DNA of 46,434 bases from Eubacterium sp. (GTDB lineage Bacteria > Bacillota > Clostridia > Lachnospirales > Lachnospiraceae), in assembly GCA_017541035.1 (NCBI GenBank), contig JAFXZW010000099.1:1-46434 (forward strand), given 5' to 3'. The notes under the pieces were generated by a model, which saw nothing but the letters and a program-made list of their open reading frames with translations, had not been told where the DNA came from and searched no databases. Shown here piece by piece: positions 8,559-18,100 of the stretch; position 1 is the first letter of the stretch; each line of letters begins with the position of its first letter. Both the position numbers and the translations under genes were made by a program.

Positions 8559-8588
8559 ATTGTAACAGATTTTCCTTTGAGATGACAA
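8559..8588 (-). promoter_or_regulatory. promoter of the carboxypeptidase gene
   Basis: Read on the minus strand, TTGTCA (8583-8588) is followed by an 18-base spacer and TACAAT (8559-8564), 36 bases before the start codon. It is back to back with the trmB promoter. Confidence 0.6.
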
Positions 8589-8603
8589 GGCTTTCGGAAA
8601 TGG

Positions 8604-8633
8604 TTTGCATTTTTTTATCTGATTTTTTATAAT
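8604..8633 (+). promoter_or_regulatory. promoter of trmB
   Basis: TTTGCA (8604-8609), an 18-base T-rich spacer and a perfect TATAAT (8628-8633) lie about 64 bases before the trmB start. Confidence 0.6.
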
Positions 8634-8696
8634 GGGAACAACAATCAGCATGATTCTGAAAATGATCATCGGGATTTAAGAAATGGAGAGAAAAGA

Positions 8697-9404
8697 ATGC
8701 GGCTTAGAAATGTACCCGGGTCCAGGGAAGTGATCGCGGTCAGCAGGGACGTGATCCATGATGAAAAGAAGTGGAAGGGCCGCTGGCGGGAGGCCTTTGG
8801 AAATGATAATCCGATCCGCATCGAGATCGGAATGGGAAAGGGAAGTTTCATCCTCACGATGGCGGCTATGAATCCGGGGGTGAATTTCATCGGGATCGAG
8901 AAGTATTCCAGCGTACTTTTACGTGCCGTTGAAAAGCATGTCGAACACCCGGAGATCACGAACCTATACTTCATCCGTATGGATGCGGAAGAGATCGAGG
9001 ATGTTTTCGCGGAAGGAGAGGTGGATTCCATTTACCTGAACTTCTCGGATCCCTGGCCGAAGGATCGCCACGCAAAGAGAAGACTGACCTCGGACCGGTT
9101 TCTGAAACGATATGAGAAATTCCTCAAGCCGGGAGGGACCGTGACCTTTAAGACGGATAACCGCGACCTTTTTGAGTTCTCTGTGGAATCGGCACTGGCA
9201 AGCGGATGGGAGCTTGTGGAGATCACTCGGGATCTGCATAATAGCGTGTATGCCGCAGGAAATGTCATGACCGAGTATGAAGAAAAGTTCTCTGCCCTGG
9301 GAAACAGGATCTGCATGCTGAAGATAAGACCGAGAAGAAATTCCAGTGATCCCGAGTTGTCAGAATTCCCCACACCCCCGACTCCGGACCAAAACGAGTG
9401 GTGA
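8697..9404 (+). CDS. trmB: tRNA (guanine-N7-)-methyltransferase
   Basis: TrmB uses S-adenosylmethionine to make m7G46 in the variable loop of tRNAs. The 235-residue protein shows the SAM-binding loop EIGMGKGSF, the acidic strand-2 motif FIGIEKYSS, and the family signature NFSDPWPKDRHAKRRLT. A TEYEEKF block, which recognises the tRNA or guanine, is also present. A Pro/Glu/Asp-rich tail of about 20 residues after IRPRRN is an extension of no evident function. The ATG follows GGAGAG. The gene stands upstream of tRNA-Lys but in a separate unit, since the tRNA has its own promoter. Confidence 0.95.
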   Translation: MRLRNVPGSREVIAVSRDVIHDEKKWKGRWREAFGNDNPIRIEIGMGKGSFILTMAAMNPGVNFIGIEKYSSVLLRAVEKHVEHPEITNLYFIRMDAEEIEDVFAEGEVDSIYLNFSDPWPKDRHAKRRLTSDRFLKRYEKFLKPGGTVTFKTDNRDLFEFSVESALASGWELVEITRDLHNSVYAAGNVMTEYEEKFSALGNRICMLKIRPRRNSSDPELSEFPTPPTPDQNEW

Positions 9405-9499
9405 AACGAGCCCGAAAATGTTCAAAAGTAGCAAAATCCGTAAAAACCTGTGTAAATTTTGTGCAAACTTCCAAAAAGAAGACACACGTAAAAAAAATG

Positions 9500-9528
9500 T
9501 TGCAATTCAAAAGATGATGTAATATACT
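9500..9528 (+). promoter_or_regulatory. promoter of tRNA-Lys
   Basis: TTGCAA (9500-9505), a 17-base spacer and TATACT (9523-9528) end 38 bases before the mature tRNA. A small GAGTGC...GCACTC hairpin lies in the 5' leader between them. The 9405-9499 stretch holds nothing else recognisable. Confidence 0.6.
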
Positions 9529-9566
9529 AAGTGAGTGCTCGCGAGACGGGCACTCATATATTATAC

Positions 9567-9639
9567 GGGCCGCTAGCTCATTTGATAGAGCACCTGACTC
9601 TTAATCAGGGTGTGCGGGGTTCGAGCCCCCGGCGGCCCA
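9567..9639 (+). tRNA. tRNA-Lys (anticodon CTT)
   Basis: The 73-base cloverleaf is complete. The acceptor stem is GGGCCGC/GCGGCCC with discriminator A. The D arm contains AGCTCATTTGATAGAGC. The anticodon stem CCTGA/TCAGG carries the loop CTCTTAA with anticodon CTT at 9600-9602. The T arm is CGGGG-TTCGAGC-CCCCG. CCA is not encoded. It decodes AAG. Confidence 0.96.
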
Positions 9640-9656
9640 CTACAGGAGGGCTGAGG

Positions 9657-9677
9657 ACTTTGCTTTGCAAGGTTTTT
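9657..9677 (+). terminator. terminator of tRNA-Lys
   Basis: ACTTTGC and GCAAGGT (9657-9673) form a 7-bp stem with a three-base loop, followed by a T run. This is a short factor-independent terminator 17 bases after the tRNA. Confidence 0.5.
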
Positions 9678-9694
9678 GGCTCTTTTTTTCGTGC

Positions 9695-9833
9695 GACCCC
9701 GCCCTCTCACCCGGACTCGCGCGAAGCGCAACATAAAACAAAGGAGGCCCCCCGTGAGCTTGCTCACAAGGGGGAGCCTCCTTTGTTTTATGTAGGTGGC
9801 GAAGCCACCGTGAGTCCGGGGGAGGGCGGGGTC
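9695..9833. repeat. 139-bp multi-arm palindrome
   Basis: The outer arms are GACCCCGCCCTC (9695-9706) and GAGGGCGGGGTC (9822-9833). A second pair, CCCGGACTC (9710-9718) and GAGTCCGGG (9812-9820), lies inside. Within these are three structures. One is a small hairpin GCGC-GAA-GCGC (9719-9729). One is an 18-bp perfect stem ACATAAAACAAAGGAGGC (9731-9748) / GCCTCCTTTGTTTTATGT (9776-9793), capped by GTGAGCTTGCTCAC. One is a hairpin GGTGGC-GAA-GCCACC (9795-9809). The whole would fold as a multi-branched cruciform. It probably represents an extragenic structured repeat. Confidence 0.85.
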
Positions 9834-9881
9834 ATAGGAAAACCCCCCGGCCCCGAGGGAGGCGAAGCCTCCGGAGGGGCA

Positions 9882-9911
9882 CACAAGGGGGGGCCTCCTT
9901 TGTTTTATGTT
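9882..9911. repeat. partial second copy of the palindrome's right inner arm
   Basis: The CACAAGGGGG...GCCTCCTTTGTTTTATGT segment of the preceding palindrome is repeated here without its left partner. A GAGGC-GAA-GCCTC hairpin lies just before it (about 9859-9872). It suggests duplication or partial insertion of the element. Confidence 0.7.
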
Positions 9912-9920
9912 TCTCACATA

Positions 9921-9949
9921 TTGCAGTACACTTCTCTTTTGGGTAATAT
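9921..9949 (+). promoter_or_regulatory. promoter of the first NCTGF-family gene
   Basis: TTGCAG (9921-9926), a 17-base spacer and TAATAT (9944-9949) lie about 70 bases before the start codon. The leader contains a small ATGGC...GCCAT inverted pair. Confidence 0.5.
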
Positions 9950-10019
9950 ATACACATATCATGCAGGAAAGAAACCATGGCATTCCACGCCATCCAATCA
10001 TAAAAAAAAGGGGAACACT

Positions 10020-11261
10020 ATGAGAAAATACCTGACCATTCTATTGGTACTATTGCTTTTTGCCGCAGCATGGGCACAAAAGCCGGCCAGCGCTGCCGAG
10101 TGGCCGTACTCATGGGGACACGAGATCACAACGGATATCACCGATGGCCGTTATCTGACAGAGAATCTTGGCATGGAGCATGTTACCCGGCAGAGGATGC
10201 TGCAGGTGATTAAAAGCAACTGGACGGAGGGTCTGTGTTATCACGATGCGATCTATTCCGGCGCATGGCGTAATCCCCCAAAGGCAGTGAACTACGGAAC
10301 CATGCAGTATTCCGGGCGCGCCCGAGAGGGATACGGATATAACTGTACCGGGTTCGTAGCATCCGTGCTTTATTATGCCAACGGAGGAAGTCCGGAAAAT
10401 GCACTTGCTGAAATGAATGAATTATACAAGGATGTTGCAGTGACCAGAGTGCCCGGCAAGCAGTACGGATATGCAGATGGAACCGCGTGGTATTATTACT
10501 TTAATGGGATGAAGGATGGAAAAAAGGGAGCTCTCCCCAGGACAAATCTCTACCTGCTGGAAAAGGCTGAGAACACGGACGCCATGCAAAAGCTCCTGGA
10601 TCAGGCGGATGAGGAGGGGAAGCTGAAGGAAGGATACATCCTATATTTCTGGCCGCTGGAAAATACGGACTGCCATTTGGCTGTATACGCTGGCCGTGAC
10701 CGTAATGGTCTGCATCAGATGTATCATGCAATAGGAGGCGCGGGAAAGACAAAACATGGTGTATATATAGAAAGTGATATCACACTTTCTCAGGTGACCG
10801 GTTTCCCTTCGGATATTCTGATCGTTCCCCTGCCAGAGGGAGACGATAAAGCCTTCGACGCCATGGTACAGACAAAGAATGAAGAAGATCTGATCGGTTG
10901 GCAGAAGAGCAATCGGAAATGGTATTATTACAAAACACCCGGAGAATTGCAGAAAGGCTGGAAGAAGCTGGCCGGCAAGTGGTACTACTTTGATGAGTCG
11001 GGGGCAATGCAGACCGGCTGGAGAATGATCGATGATAAGTGGTATTTCTTTAAATCCGGCGGAGCTATGGCTGCGGGCGAGTACTGCAGGGGTTACTGGC
11101 TTAACAGGAATGGAACATGGACCTATAAAGCCAGAGCCTCCTGGAACCGTGACAGCAAAGGATGGAAGTACACGGACACGAGAGGCTGGCAGGCAAGCAA
11201 TGAGGTCTATACCATAGACGGAACCGAATACCGGTTTACGGTAGACGGTTATCTGCAATAG
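10020..11261 (+). CDS. secreted NlpC/P60-like cysteine peptidase with wall-binding repeats
   Basis: The 413-residue product begins with a signal peptide (cleavage near ASA-AEW, about residue 26). The catalytic-looking core has C109 in YGYNCTGFVASVL and H219 in TDCHLAVYAG, the Cys-His order of NlpC/P60 and CHAP enzymes. From about residue 292 come choline-binding-type repeats (GWKKLAGKWYYFDESGAMQ, GWRMIDDKWYFF). The Lachnospiraceae-type C-terminal module GYWLNRNGTWTY follows. The likely role is peptidoglycan cleavage or remodelling at the cell surface. ATG at 10020 was chosen for its signal peptide and AGGGGA site; the open frame upstream crosses the tRNA. It converges with the next two genes, which share the same core. 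Confidence 0.8.
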   Translation: MRKYLTILLVLLLFAAAWAQKPASAAEWPYSWGHEITTDITDGRYLTENLGMEHVTRQRMLQVIKSNWTEGLCYHDAIYSGAWRNPPKAVNYGTMQYSGRAREGYGYNCTGFVASVLYYANGGSPENALAEMNELYKDVAVTRVPGKQYGYADGTAWYYYFNGMKDGKKGALPRTNLYLLEKAENTDAMQKLLDQADEEGKLKEGYILYFWPLENTDCHLAVYAGRDRNGLHQMYHAIGGAGKTKHGVYIESDITLSQVTGFPSDILIVPLPEGDDKAFDAMVQTKNEEDLIGWQKSNRKWYYYKTPGELQKGWKKLAGKWYYFDESGAMQTGWRMIDDKWYFFKSGGAMAAGEYCRGYWLNRNGTWTYKARASWNRDSKGWKYTDTRGWQASNEVYTIDGTEYRFTVDGYLQ

Positions 11262-11293
11262 CAAATGCGGCTTTCCCTGGGATGAAGTGTATT

Positions 11294-12202
11294 TTAGTAC
11301 CCGTTAATCGGGAAGAGGTACAGCTTCTCCACCGGATCGTCCATGACGATGGTGGTCACATCATTTTTGATATTCCAGTTCTGATTCCACATCTTATTAT
11401 CGGAGGAGGTATCTCCCCAGAAAATGCCGATATGACAGTCGGCGTTGGCACGGTTCCAGTCCGGTTCCAGGTAGAGAATATCACCCTTCCGACCCTTGCC
11501 GCTTTGCAGGAATTCGTCTACGGAATCAAAGGCGTAGTACTGAACATATCCCTGAGTTGCCAGCCGTTTGTAATTATCCGCATTTGCGTACTGTCCCTTC
11601 AGTCCCATGTAGCTGACCAGATCCAGATTCCCGCCGGCGGATTTCAGAAGATGGGCCACAAAGCCCGTACAGTTCATGGAGCTCTCGTCGCCATACTCCT
11701 TGTAATTACGCAGCAGCATTTCCGGCGTATCCGTGAAATCCGTCATGGGCACAAAGTTCGTATTCCTGTAATCATCAAAATGTTCTGTCATCCAGCCGGC
11801 CAGATGACTGCAGCCAAGATATTTGTCAATGGTGGGAAGACGCCCGGACCGGTCTTCGGTGGAAAGGCTCCCGTCCTCATTTACATACACCCAGCTGTCT
11901 CCGTCTTTTTTCCAGCCGGTGGCGGACTCCTGTGCTTCGGTATCCTGCGAGGTATCCTCGGATACATTCTCTGTAGCGGCCGTATTTATTTCGGAGCTGC
12001 CGGTTGCGGCTTTTTCCGTAACGGTTGTCTTCTCTGTTACAGGGGAAACGGACGCGGAGGTATTCCCGGTGGAGGCTTTTCCTGCCGGGGCAGGTGCAGT
12101 ATTTTTCCTTCCTTTTCCACCGATCAGAACAGCAGAAAGGATGATCAGAGCCAGGAGCAGGATCACGACAAGAATCCCGCGGTTATTATTCGGTTTCATC
12201 AT
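11294..12202 (-). CDS. membrane-anchored NlpC/P60-like cysteine peptidase, short form
   Basis: The 302-residue product has one N-terminal membrane span (about 9-28) with no clear cleavage site. A Thr/Ser/Ala-rich linker (about 33-95) follows, then a single GW-type half repeat (GWKKDGDSWVYVNEDGS). The enzyme core has C178 in MNCTGFVAHLL and H257 in ADCHIGIFWGDT. The linker and anchor suggest an enzyme held just outside the membrane. It is the second gene of a two-gene minus-strand unit, 36 bases after the larger paralogue. It ends 32 bases from the convergent family member, with no terminator visible in the gap. Confidence 0.78.
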   Translation of the reverse strand: MMKPNNNRGILVVILLLALIILSAVLIGGKGRKNTAPAPAGKASTGNTSASVSPVTEKTTVTEKAATGSSEINTAATENVSEDTSQDTEAQESATGWKKDGDSWVYVNEDGSLSTEDRSGRLPTIDKYLGCSHLAGWMTEHFDDYRNTNFVPMTDFTDTPEMLLRNYKEYGDESSMNCTGFVAHLLKSAGGNLDLVSYMGLKGQYANADNYKRLATQGYVQYYAFDSVDEFLQSGKGRKGDILYLEPDWNRANADCHIGIFWGDTSSDNKMWNQNWNIKNDVTTIVMDDPVEKLYLFPINGY

Positions 12203-12238
12203 TTACTCACTTTCTTTTCGAAATAACATCCGGCAAAT

Positions 12239-13570
12239 CTACTCCCCCGAGATCGGGAATACGTATACCGCGCCGATCTCATATTTATAGGTGATCTCGG
12301 TGATGTTGCAGAGGTTGGCGTAGGTCTGGCTCCAGAGCTTGTTCTCGGAGGGGGTGTCTCCCCAGAAGACGCCTACGTGACAGTCCGCATTCGGGTCATC
12401 CCGCTTGGAGGGCATGAGGTAGATGAAGTCTCCCTTTCTGGCCTTTCCGCTGTCCAGATACTCCTGGACCGAATCATATTTGGCATAACGGACGTAGCCC
12501 CGGAGACCCAGATAGAGATAACTGTCCGCATCGCCGTAGCTTCCCTCCAAACCCATTTCGGCAACCTTATCCAGATCGCCGCCAGAATAATGAACCAGAC
12601 TCGACAGGAAACCGGTACAGTTCATACCGCCCTGGTCACCGAATTCGCCGTAGGGACGGATCAGCTCCTCCGGGTGGTACAGGTGATCCCAGAGTCCGGT
12701 ATAGGGAGTCTTGAAGAAATAGTCGTTAAAATGACTGTTCATGAAGTCGAGCAAATGGTAGCAGCCCAGATACTGGTCGATGTACGGTGTTCCGTCCACC
12801 CGGGAACCGAAGCGCTCCATAAAATAGTAATTTCCGTCAACCTTGATGTATTCATAGCTGGCGAACTTCCCATTTTCGTCGGAATAGTAGGTCTTCCCGT
12901 TATGCTCAAACCATCCGGCCTTCTTTCTTACGGAACCGTCCTCCTGTGCAAAGTACAGTTCGTCATTGTTAAAATAAAAATCGGATACCACCATCCAGCC
13001 TTCTTCATTCAGATAGACACTGATCCCATCCTTATCCTGCATGGAGTCTGTGACCAGGGTGCCGTCTGTTCCGGCATAGTACCAGCCTCCGTCGATCTCC
13101 TGCCAGCCTGTAAGAGGTGTCAGAGCACCGGAGCCGTCTGCAGACCATGCCTTTTGATCAAGTACGAAGCTGGAAGAAATGACCAGATTTCCGTCCTCAT
13201 CCAGATAATAGCTTTTTCCCTGATCCTCAATAATCTTTCCCTTGACAGCAGAACCTGATTCATCCAGATACTGATACTTTCCGCTTTCTCCTACCCAACC
13301 GGTCTTTGCTGCTTCGGCCGGACCTTCTTCTCCCACGCTTTTTTCTTCCGGGGAGTAGGATGATGTTACGGGCACACAGTTGTTGCCGCCGCAGCTGTAT
13401 GCGGAAACCGTGGCAACTCCCGTAGCAACGGAAGAAGGCTTGGTGCCGTCATCCAGAAGCAGGATGGCCGAGAAAATGGCAACGAGAAGAAAGGACATAC
13501 TGATCAGCAGTCCTCTTCGGAGCCCTTGATTCGTTTTGACATTTTCGGGAGTGGACTGACTGTCACTCAT
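12239..13570 (-). CDS. membrane-anchored NlpC/P60-like cysteine peptidase with wall-binding repeats
   Basis: In this 443-residue protein a cytoplasmic head of about 18 residues precedes one membrane span (about 20-39). About five degenerate wall-binding repeats follow (residues about 92-255, e.g. GWQEIDGGWYYAGTDGT and GWFEHNGKTYYSDENGK). The core is C-terminal, with C318 in MNCTGFLSSLV and H398 in ADCHVGVFWGDT. Domain order is the reverse of the gene at 10020, where the core precedes the repeats. ATG at 13570 has a GAGG site. It is probably transcribed with the gene at 11294. Confidence 0.78.
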   Translation of the reverse strand: MSDSQSTPENVKTNQGLRRGLLISMSFLLVAIFSAILLLDDGTKPSSVATGVATVSAYSCGGNNCVPVTSSYSPEEKSVGEEGPAEAAKTGWVGESGKYQYLDESGSAVKGKIIEDQGKSYYLDEDGNLVISSSFVLDQKAWSADGSGALTPLTGWQEIDGGWYYAGTDGTLVTDSMQDKDGISVYLNEEGWMVVSDFYFNNDELYFAQEDGSVRKKAGWFEHNGKTYYSDENGKFASYEYIKVDGNYYFMERFGSRVDGTPYIDQYLGCYHLLDFMNSHFNDYFFKTPYTGLWDHLYHPEELIRPYGEFGDQGGMNCTGFLSSLVHYSGGDLDKVAEMGLEGSYGDADSYLYLGLRGYVRYAKYDSVQEYLDSGKARKGDFIYLMPSKRDDPNADCHVGVFWGDTPSENKLWSQTYANLCNITEITYKYEIGAVYVFPISGE

Positions 13571-13650
13571 TGTTATAACCTCATTCCGAACATAGTATTG
13601 CAGGCTTATCGGCGGTACATTTTACCTGCCCGGCGAAGCCCGTGGGATGG

Positions 13651-13679
13651 ATTATAACATATTAAATGGGAAAATGGAA
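13651..13679 (-). promoter_or_regulatory. possible promoter of the anchored peptidase pair
   Basis: On the minus strand TTCCAT (13674-13679), a 17-base spacer and TATAAT (13651-13656) lie about 80 bases before the start. The -35 match is weak. Confidence 0.35.
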
Positions 13680-13706
13680 TATGATTGTTTTGCGGGAACT
13701 TAAGTC

Positions 13707-13736
13707 TTGCATATCCTTCCTTCCGCAAGTTATAAT
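13707..13736 (+). promoter_or_regulatory. promoter of the signalling operon
   Basis: TTGCAT (13707-13712), an 18-base spacer and TATAAT (13731-13736) lie 49 bases before the diguanylate cyclase start. Confidence 0.6.
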
Positions 13737-13785
13737 AACGGTGGATATATGGGGTTAAACGACACAACAGTCGGAGGGGTTATTT

Positions 13786-15138
13786 ATGAGCAAAATTCTT
13801 GTGGTTGATGATGAAGAAATGATGCGTATGATCGCACGCCGTATCCTGTCGAAGGATTATGAGGTGATCCTGGCGGGCAGCGGTGCGGAAGCCATTGAGA
13901 TCTATGATAAAGAGCGGCCGGAGCTGATTCTGTCGGATCTTCTGATGCCGGGGATGAATGGCTTCGAAATGCATAAGATCCTGCAGGATAAATACAGGGA
14001 AAATGTCCATATCATGTACATGACCGCAGATGGCGCGGAGGAGACGGAGGGACAGGGGTTTGACCTGGGAGCGGAGGATTTTATCCGCAAGCCTTTCCGG
14101 CCGGATGTCCTTCTGAAGCGTGTCCAGAATATCATGGACAATCTGAAGCAGATCAGCTCCCTTACGGAGGAAGCAACCATTGATAAGCTGACGGGACTTC
14201 TGAATAAGGGCAGTTCCGCGAAGGCGCTTTCCGAGGCGTGTGCCAGGGAGAATGGTGCCCTGCTGATGGTGGATCTTGACAGCTTCAAGCTGGTAAACGA
14301 TATGTACGGCCATGATATGGGTGACCAGGTATTGAAGGGCTTCGCAGGTATCCTCACCAGTAATACGGAACCTCAGGATATCCGGTGTCGGATCGGAGGA
14401 GATGAATTCAGCCTTTTTATCAAGGGTGTGACAGATGAAAAGGTCCTTAAGGATATGTCCGAGCGTGTGAACCGCCAGATCCTTGATATGGCGCGCAGCC
14501 TTATGGGAGAGGAAATGCAGATCCCTCTGGGGGCATCCTTCGGTGTGGCATTCGTTCCCCAGCAGGGAAGGAATTATGATGAGCTGACACGGAAGGCCGA
14601 TCGGGCACTCTACCTGGTAAAGAAGAACGGTAAGCATGGCATCGCCTTCTTCCGTGAGGAACTGGCAAAAATCGAAACGCAGTCGGAAGCATCCATAGAC
14701 GAGCTTCGTCGCATCCGTCAGGTGCTGGAAGAGAGAAATATCACGAATTCAGCGCTTCGTCTTGATAAGGAAGCCTTTACCGTGGCATACCGTTTTATGC
14801 TGCGTTACATTAAAACCTACCGGACCGTTGCCTACACTTCACTGGTCACATTGACGAAAAAGGATGAATCCACATCCGATATTGATTTTGCGGAAATGAC
14901 GGAGGAGTTTGGAAATGTGATCGATCATGCCCTCCGGAAGAGCGATATTATGATGCGGAGCCGGATGAATCAGTATTTCCTGTTGCTTCCCGAGCTGGAG
15001 GATGAATTCGCAGAATCCGTTTTTGCCCGGATCCGGAATAACTGGAAAAAGACGCCGTACTATGAGAAGACACTGATCCGTTTTGACGCGGAGAAGATTG
15101 CCAGCAAGGAGAATCCGGTGGAGGATCGCAGAAGGTAA
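13786..15138 (+). CDS. response regulator with diguanylate cyclase (REC-GGDEF)
   Basis: The 450-residue protein is predicted to make cyclic di-GMP from two GTP under phosphorylation control. The receiver (1-120) has acidic D8/D9, phospho-acceptor D51 in LILSDLLMPG and K102 in IRKPF. The GGDEF domain (about 130-295) is intact, with DKLTGLLNK and IGGDEF at 203-208. The inhibitory RxxD site before it is missing (EPQD instead). The last 130 residues look like a second, degenerate GGDEF fold (KSDIMMRSRMNQYFLLLP in place of the active loop). The gene lies 27 bases before the hybrid kinase gene, a likely phospho-donor. Confidence 0.9.
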   Translation: MSKILVVDDEEMMRMIARRILSKDYEVILAGSGAEAIEIYDKERPELILSDLLMPGMNGFEMHKILQDKYRENVHIMYMTADGAEETEGQGFDLGAEDFIRKPFRPDVLLKRVQNIMDNLKQISSLTEEATIDKLTGLLNKGSSAKALSEACARENGALLMVDLDSFKLVNDMYGHDMGDQVLKGFAGILTSNTEPQDIRCRIGGDEFSLFIKGVTDEKVLKDMSERVNRQILDMARSLMGEEMQIPLGASFGVAFVPQQGRNYDELTRKADRALYLVKKNGKHGIAFFREELAKIETQSEASIDELRRIRQVLEERNITNSALRLDKEAFTVAYRFMLRYIKTYRTVAYTSLVTLTKKDESTSDIDFAEMTEEFGNVIDHALRKSDIMMRSRMNQYFLLLPELEDEFAESVFARIRNNWKKTPYYEKTLIRFDAEKIASKENPVEDRRR

Positions 15139-15165
15139 GACGCTATTCATTTTTCGGAGATTGCC

Positions 15166-18100
15166 ATGAAAAAAACCATGAAAAAATCGGATCTGATCAT
15201 CGTAGCCTGTCTGATCCTGGTTTTTACGGTGATCATTTTCATGAATACCAGCCTCATCAATCGGACGATGATGAATCAGGTGGAGAAGTCCAGTCTGGAC
15301 CGTTTGAAGCTGATAAGGTATGAATATGAAAATGTATCCGCGGATGTGGAGAAGCTGCTCACGTCCATCGTCTACGGCGCGGATTCCGTGATCGCCGGGG
15401 GTGGAACGCGTGAGGATATAGAGGATTTCATACAGAAACAAAATATCTCTGTTGCCCAGCGGAGCAACGGGATCATTTTCCGTCTGTACATTGCCGGACC
15501 TGACTGGGAATATATACCCGGCGCGGATGTGCCGAAGGGATACCGGGCTTCCGATCAGGAGTGGTTTAAGGAGGCAAAGGAAAACAGGGGGAAGATGATT
15601 GTTACCGATCCCTATCATGACCGCCTTTCCGGTACTTTGTGCTCGACTCTGTCCATGTCCCTTCATGATAAGGACATGGTGGTGGGAATGGATATGACTC
15701 TGGATGGCATACAGGATTACATTACCCGTATGTCCGGTGAGAATCACAGTAAGGCCATGATCGTGACGGATAATGGAATGATCGTCGGTTACAGTGACAT
15801 GAACTACGTGGGGACGAAGCTTTCGGCTTCCTTACCTGAGTATGATTCCGTTCTGAGCAAGATCATTCAATCCTCCGAGGATGACAATTATTTCAAGGTT
15901 AATCTGTCGGAGGGGGAGGTTACGGCCGTTTATTCCAAGATGGCCAACGGCTGGTACATGGCGGTCTTTCTGACGGACAAGGATATGTACGGTGATGCCA
16001 TCGCCTACCGGTGGGCAAATATTATCGTAAATGTTCTGCTGCTCCTCTTCATTGTAATAAGCTTTATCATGGGCTCCCGGAACCGGATCAGGGCGCAGGA
16101 GGCGCTTCGGAGCAGAGAGGCCTTTATCGGGGGCATCCTGAATAAGCTGCATGATCCCCTGGGAAATATCCTCCGGCTCAGTGACATGGAGCGCTTCAAC
16201 AACTCCAATGATATCAAGGCGGATATGGCGGATATCAAGGCGTCCAGTCTGCAGCTGAAGGAAATGATGGATAATCTCCGTTCCTATTCCACCATCGTGT
16301 CGGAAAGCGGAGTGAATCTGAGCGTAAAGAAAAAGGAACGACGCGAACTTGCCCAGACTATCCGGCGGTTTCGGAACGTCATTATCGTGATCCTGATCCT
16401 GGTTTCGGGACTCAGCATGTATTTCTACGTTCGTAACAGAGGAAGCGTGGTGCGTGAGACCGTGCTCGGTGAGCTGGATGATTATATGATGGAGCTGAAT
16501 GTGTGGGAGGTGGGTCAGACAACGGCGCTGCAGATGTTCACGGAGAACATTTCCTCCCAGCCGGATATGCTGAAGGACTATGAAAGCACAAAAGCCTGGC
16601 TGAGCAAGATGGCCCTGAAGGACAGCTCCTGTTCCATGTGTTATATCGCAAATCCTTACGCGGAGCACACGCTGATCTCCAACACCGGATGGGTACCGGA
16701 TGAAGACTTTGATTTTACTCAGAGAGACTGGTATCAGGAGGCCTATCGCCATTATCCCGACCAGTATATCTCGAAACCTTATTTTGAAGAATCCGAAGGA
16801 AAATACTGCATAACCTTTTCCCAGGCCGTTTTTGATGAGAACATGAACTTTCTCGGCGTCTTCGGGATCGATATCCATCTGGAGAAGCTGGTTCAGATCT
16901 TCGACGGTGTGACATCCGAGAATAAATATGCTTTCCTGGTAGACTGCAACGGAAATATCATGAATCATCCGAACCCGGATTATAAGATGACAACAGAGCA
17001 CCAGATGAATATCGCGGATACCCCGTATTCCGGAGCATATCTGGGCGCGGGAAATGAATCTGTTCGTTATATCCGTGACTACGACGGAACCTACAGTATC
17101 TGTGTATGCAAGACGGATAAATCCGGCTTCACGGTGGTCATGGTGGGTAACTTCTGGGTGTGGTACAAGGAGATCATTCTGTATTGCGGGGTATATCTCT
17201 TCTTTATCGTCAGCAGCATCATTACCGTGATCCTTCTGCTGAACAGGGTTATCCGGTCACAGGCGGAAATGAACCACGAGCTTTCGGTAACAGCCGACAG
17301 GGCCATGGTGGCAGGTAGGGCAAAGTCCGACTTCCTGGCGCAGATGAGCCATGAGATCCGGACTCCCATCAATGCCGTGATCGGTATGGATGAAATGATC
17401 CTCCGGGAGAACAACGACCCCGAGATCAGGGACTATGCGGAGAATATCAAGAGTGCCAGCCAGACATTGCTTACGTTGATCAACGGAATTCTGGATTTCT
17501 CCAAGATCGAAAGCGGTAAAATGGAAATCCTGTGTGTTCGGTATGAAACACTGGATATGATCGACAATTTGGTCAATGTCGTTGCTGACAGGGCAGAGAA
17601 GAAGGGGCTGAACCTGATTCTGGACATCGATCCGAAGCTTCCGAGCTCTCTTCTCGGTGACGATCTGCGTATCCGCCAGGTGATCACGAATCTTCTGACA
17701 AATGCAGTGAAATATACCCAGGAGGGCGATGTAACGCTGTCTATCAAATATGTGCCCGGAGAAGAGGATGCCTGCTTCCTTGACGTAGCAGTAGCCGATA
17801 CCGGTATCGGTATCAAGAAGGAGGACATGGAAGCGCTCTTCCAGTCCTTCCAGCGTCTGGATGAGGTGAAGAACAGACACATCGAAGGCACCGGCCTTGG
17901 TATGTCCATCGTACAGGGTCTGCTCGGCATGATGAACAGCAAGCTGGATGTGGAGAGTACCTACGGAAAAGGTTCCACATTTTCCTTCCGTCTGGAGCAG
18001 AAGGTGATCGACAGCACCGAGATCGGAGAGTACCAGCGGCTCAGAAATAAGGATGAAGAGAAGAAGGTAGTAAAGAAGAGCTTCATCCTGAAGGATACGA

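Noticed and set aside
9540-9911. Integrated element at tRNA-Lys
   Set aside because: No integrase gene or direct repeat of the tRNA 3' end is visible in the following sequence.
9531-10019. N-terminal extension of the 413-residue peptidase upstream of its signal peptide
   Set aside because: The open frame crosses tRNA-Lys and the large palindrome; the signal peptide begins at the ATG at 10020.
9950-10019. Cyclic-di-GMP riboswitch in the leader of the peptidase gene
   Set aside because: Only a short ATGGC/GCCAT pair is present; the conserved GEMM core sequences are missing.
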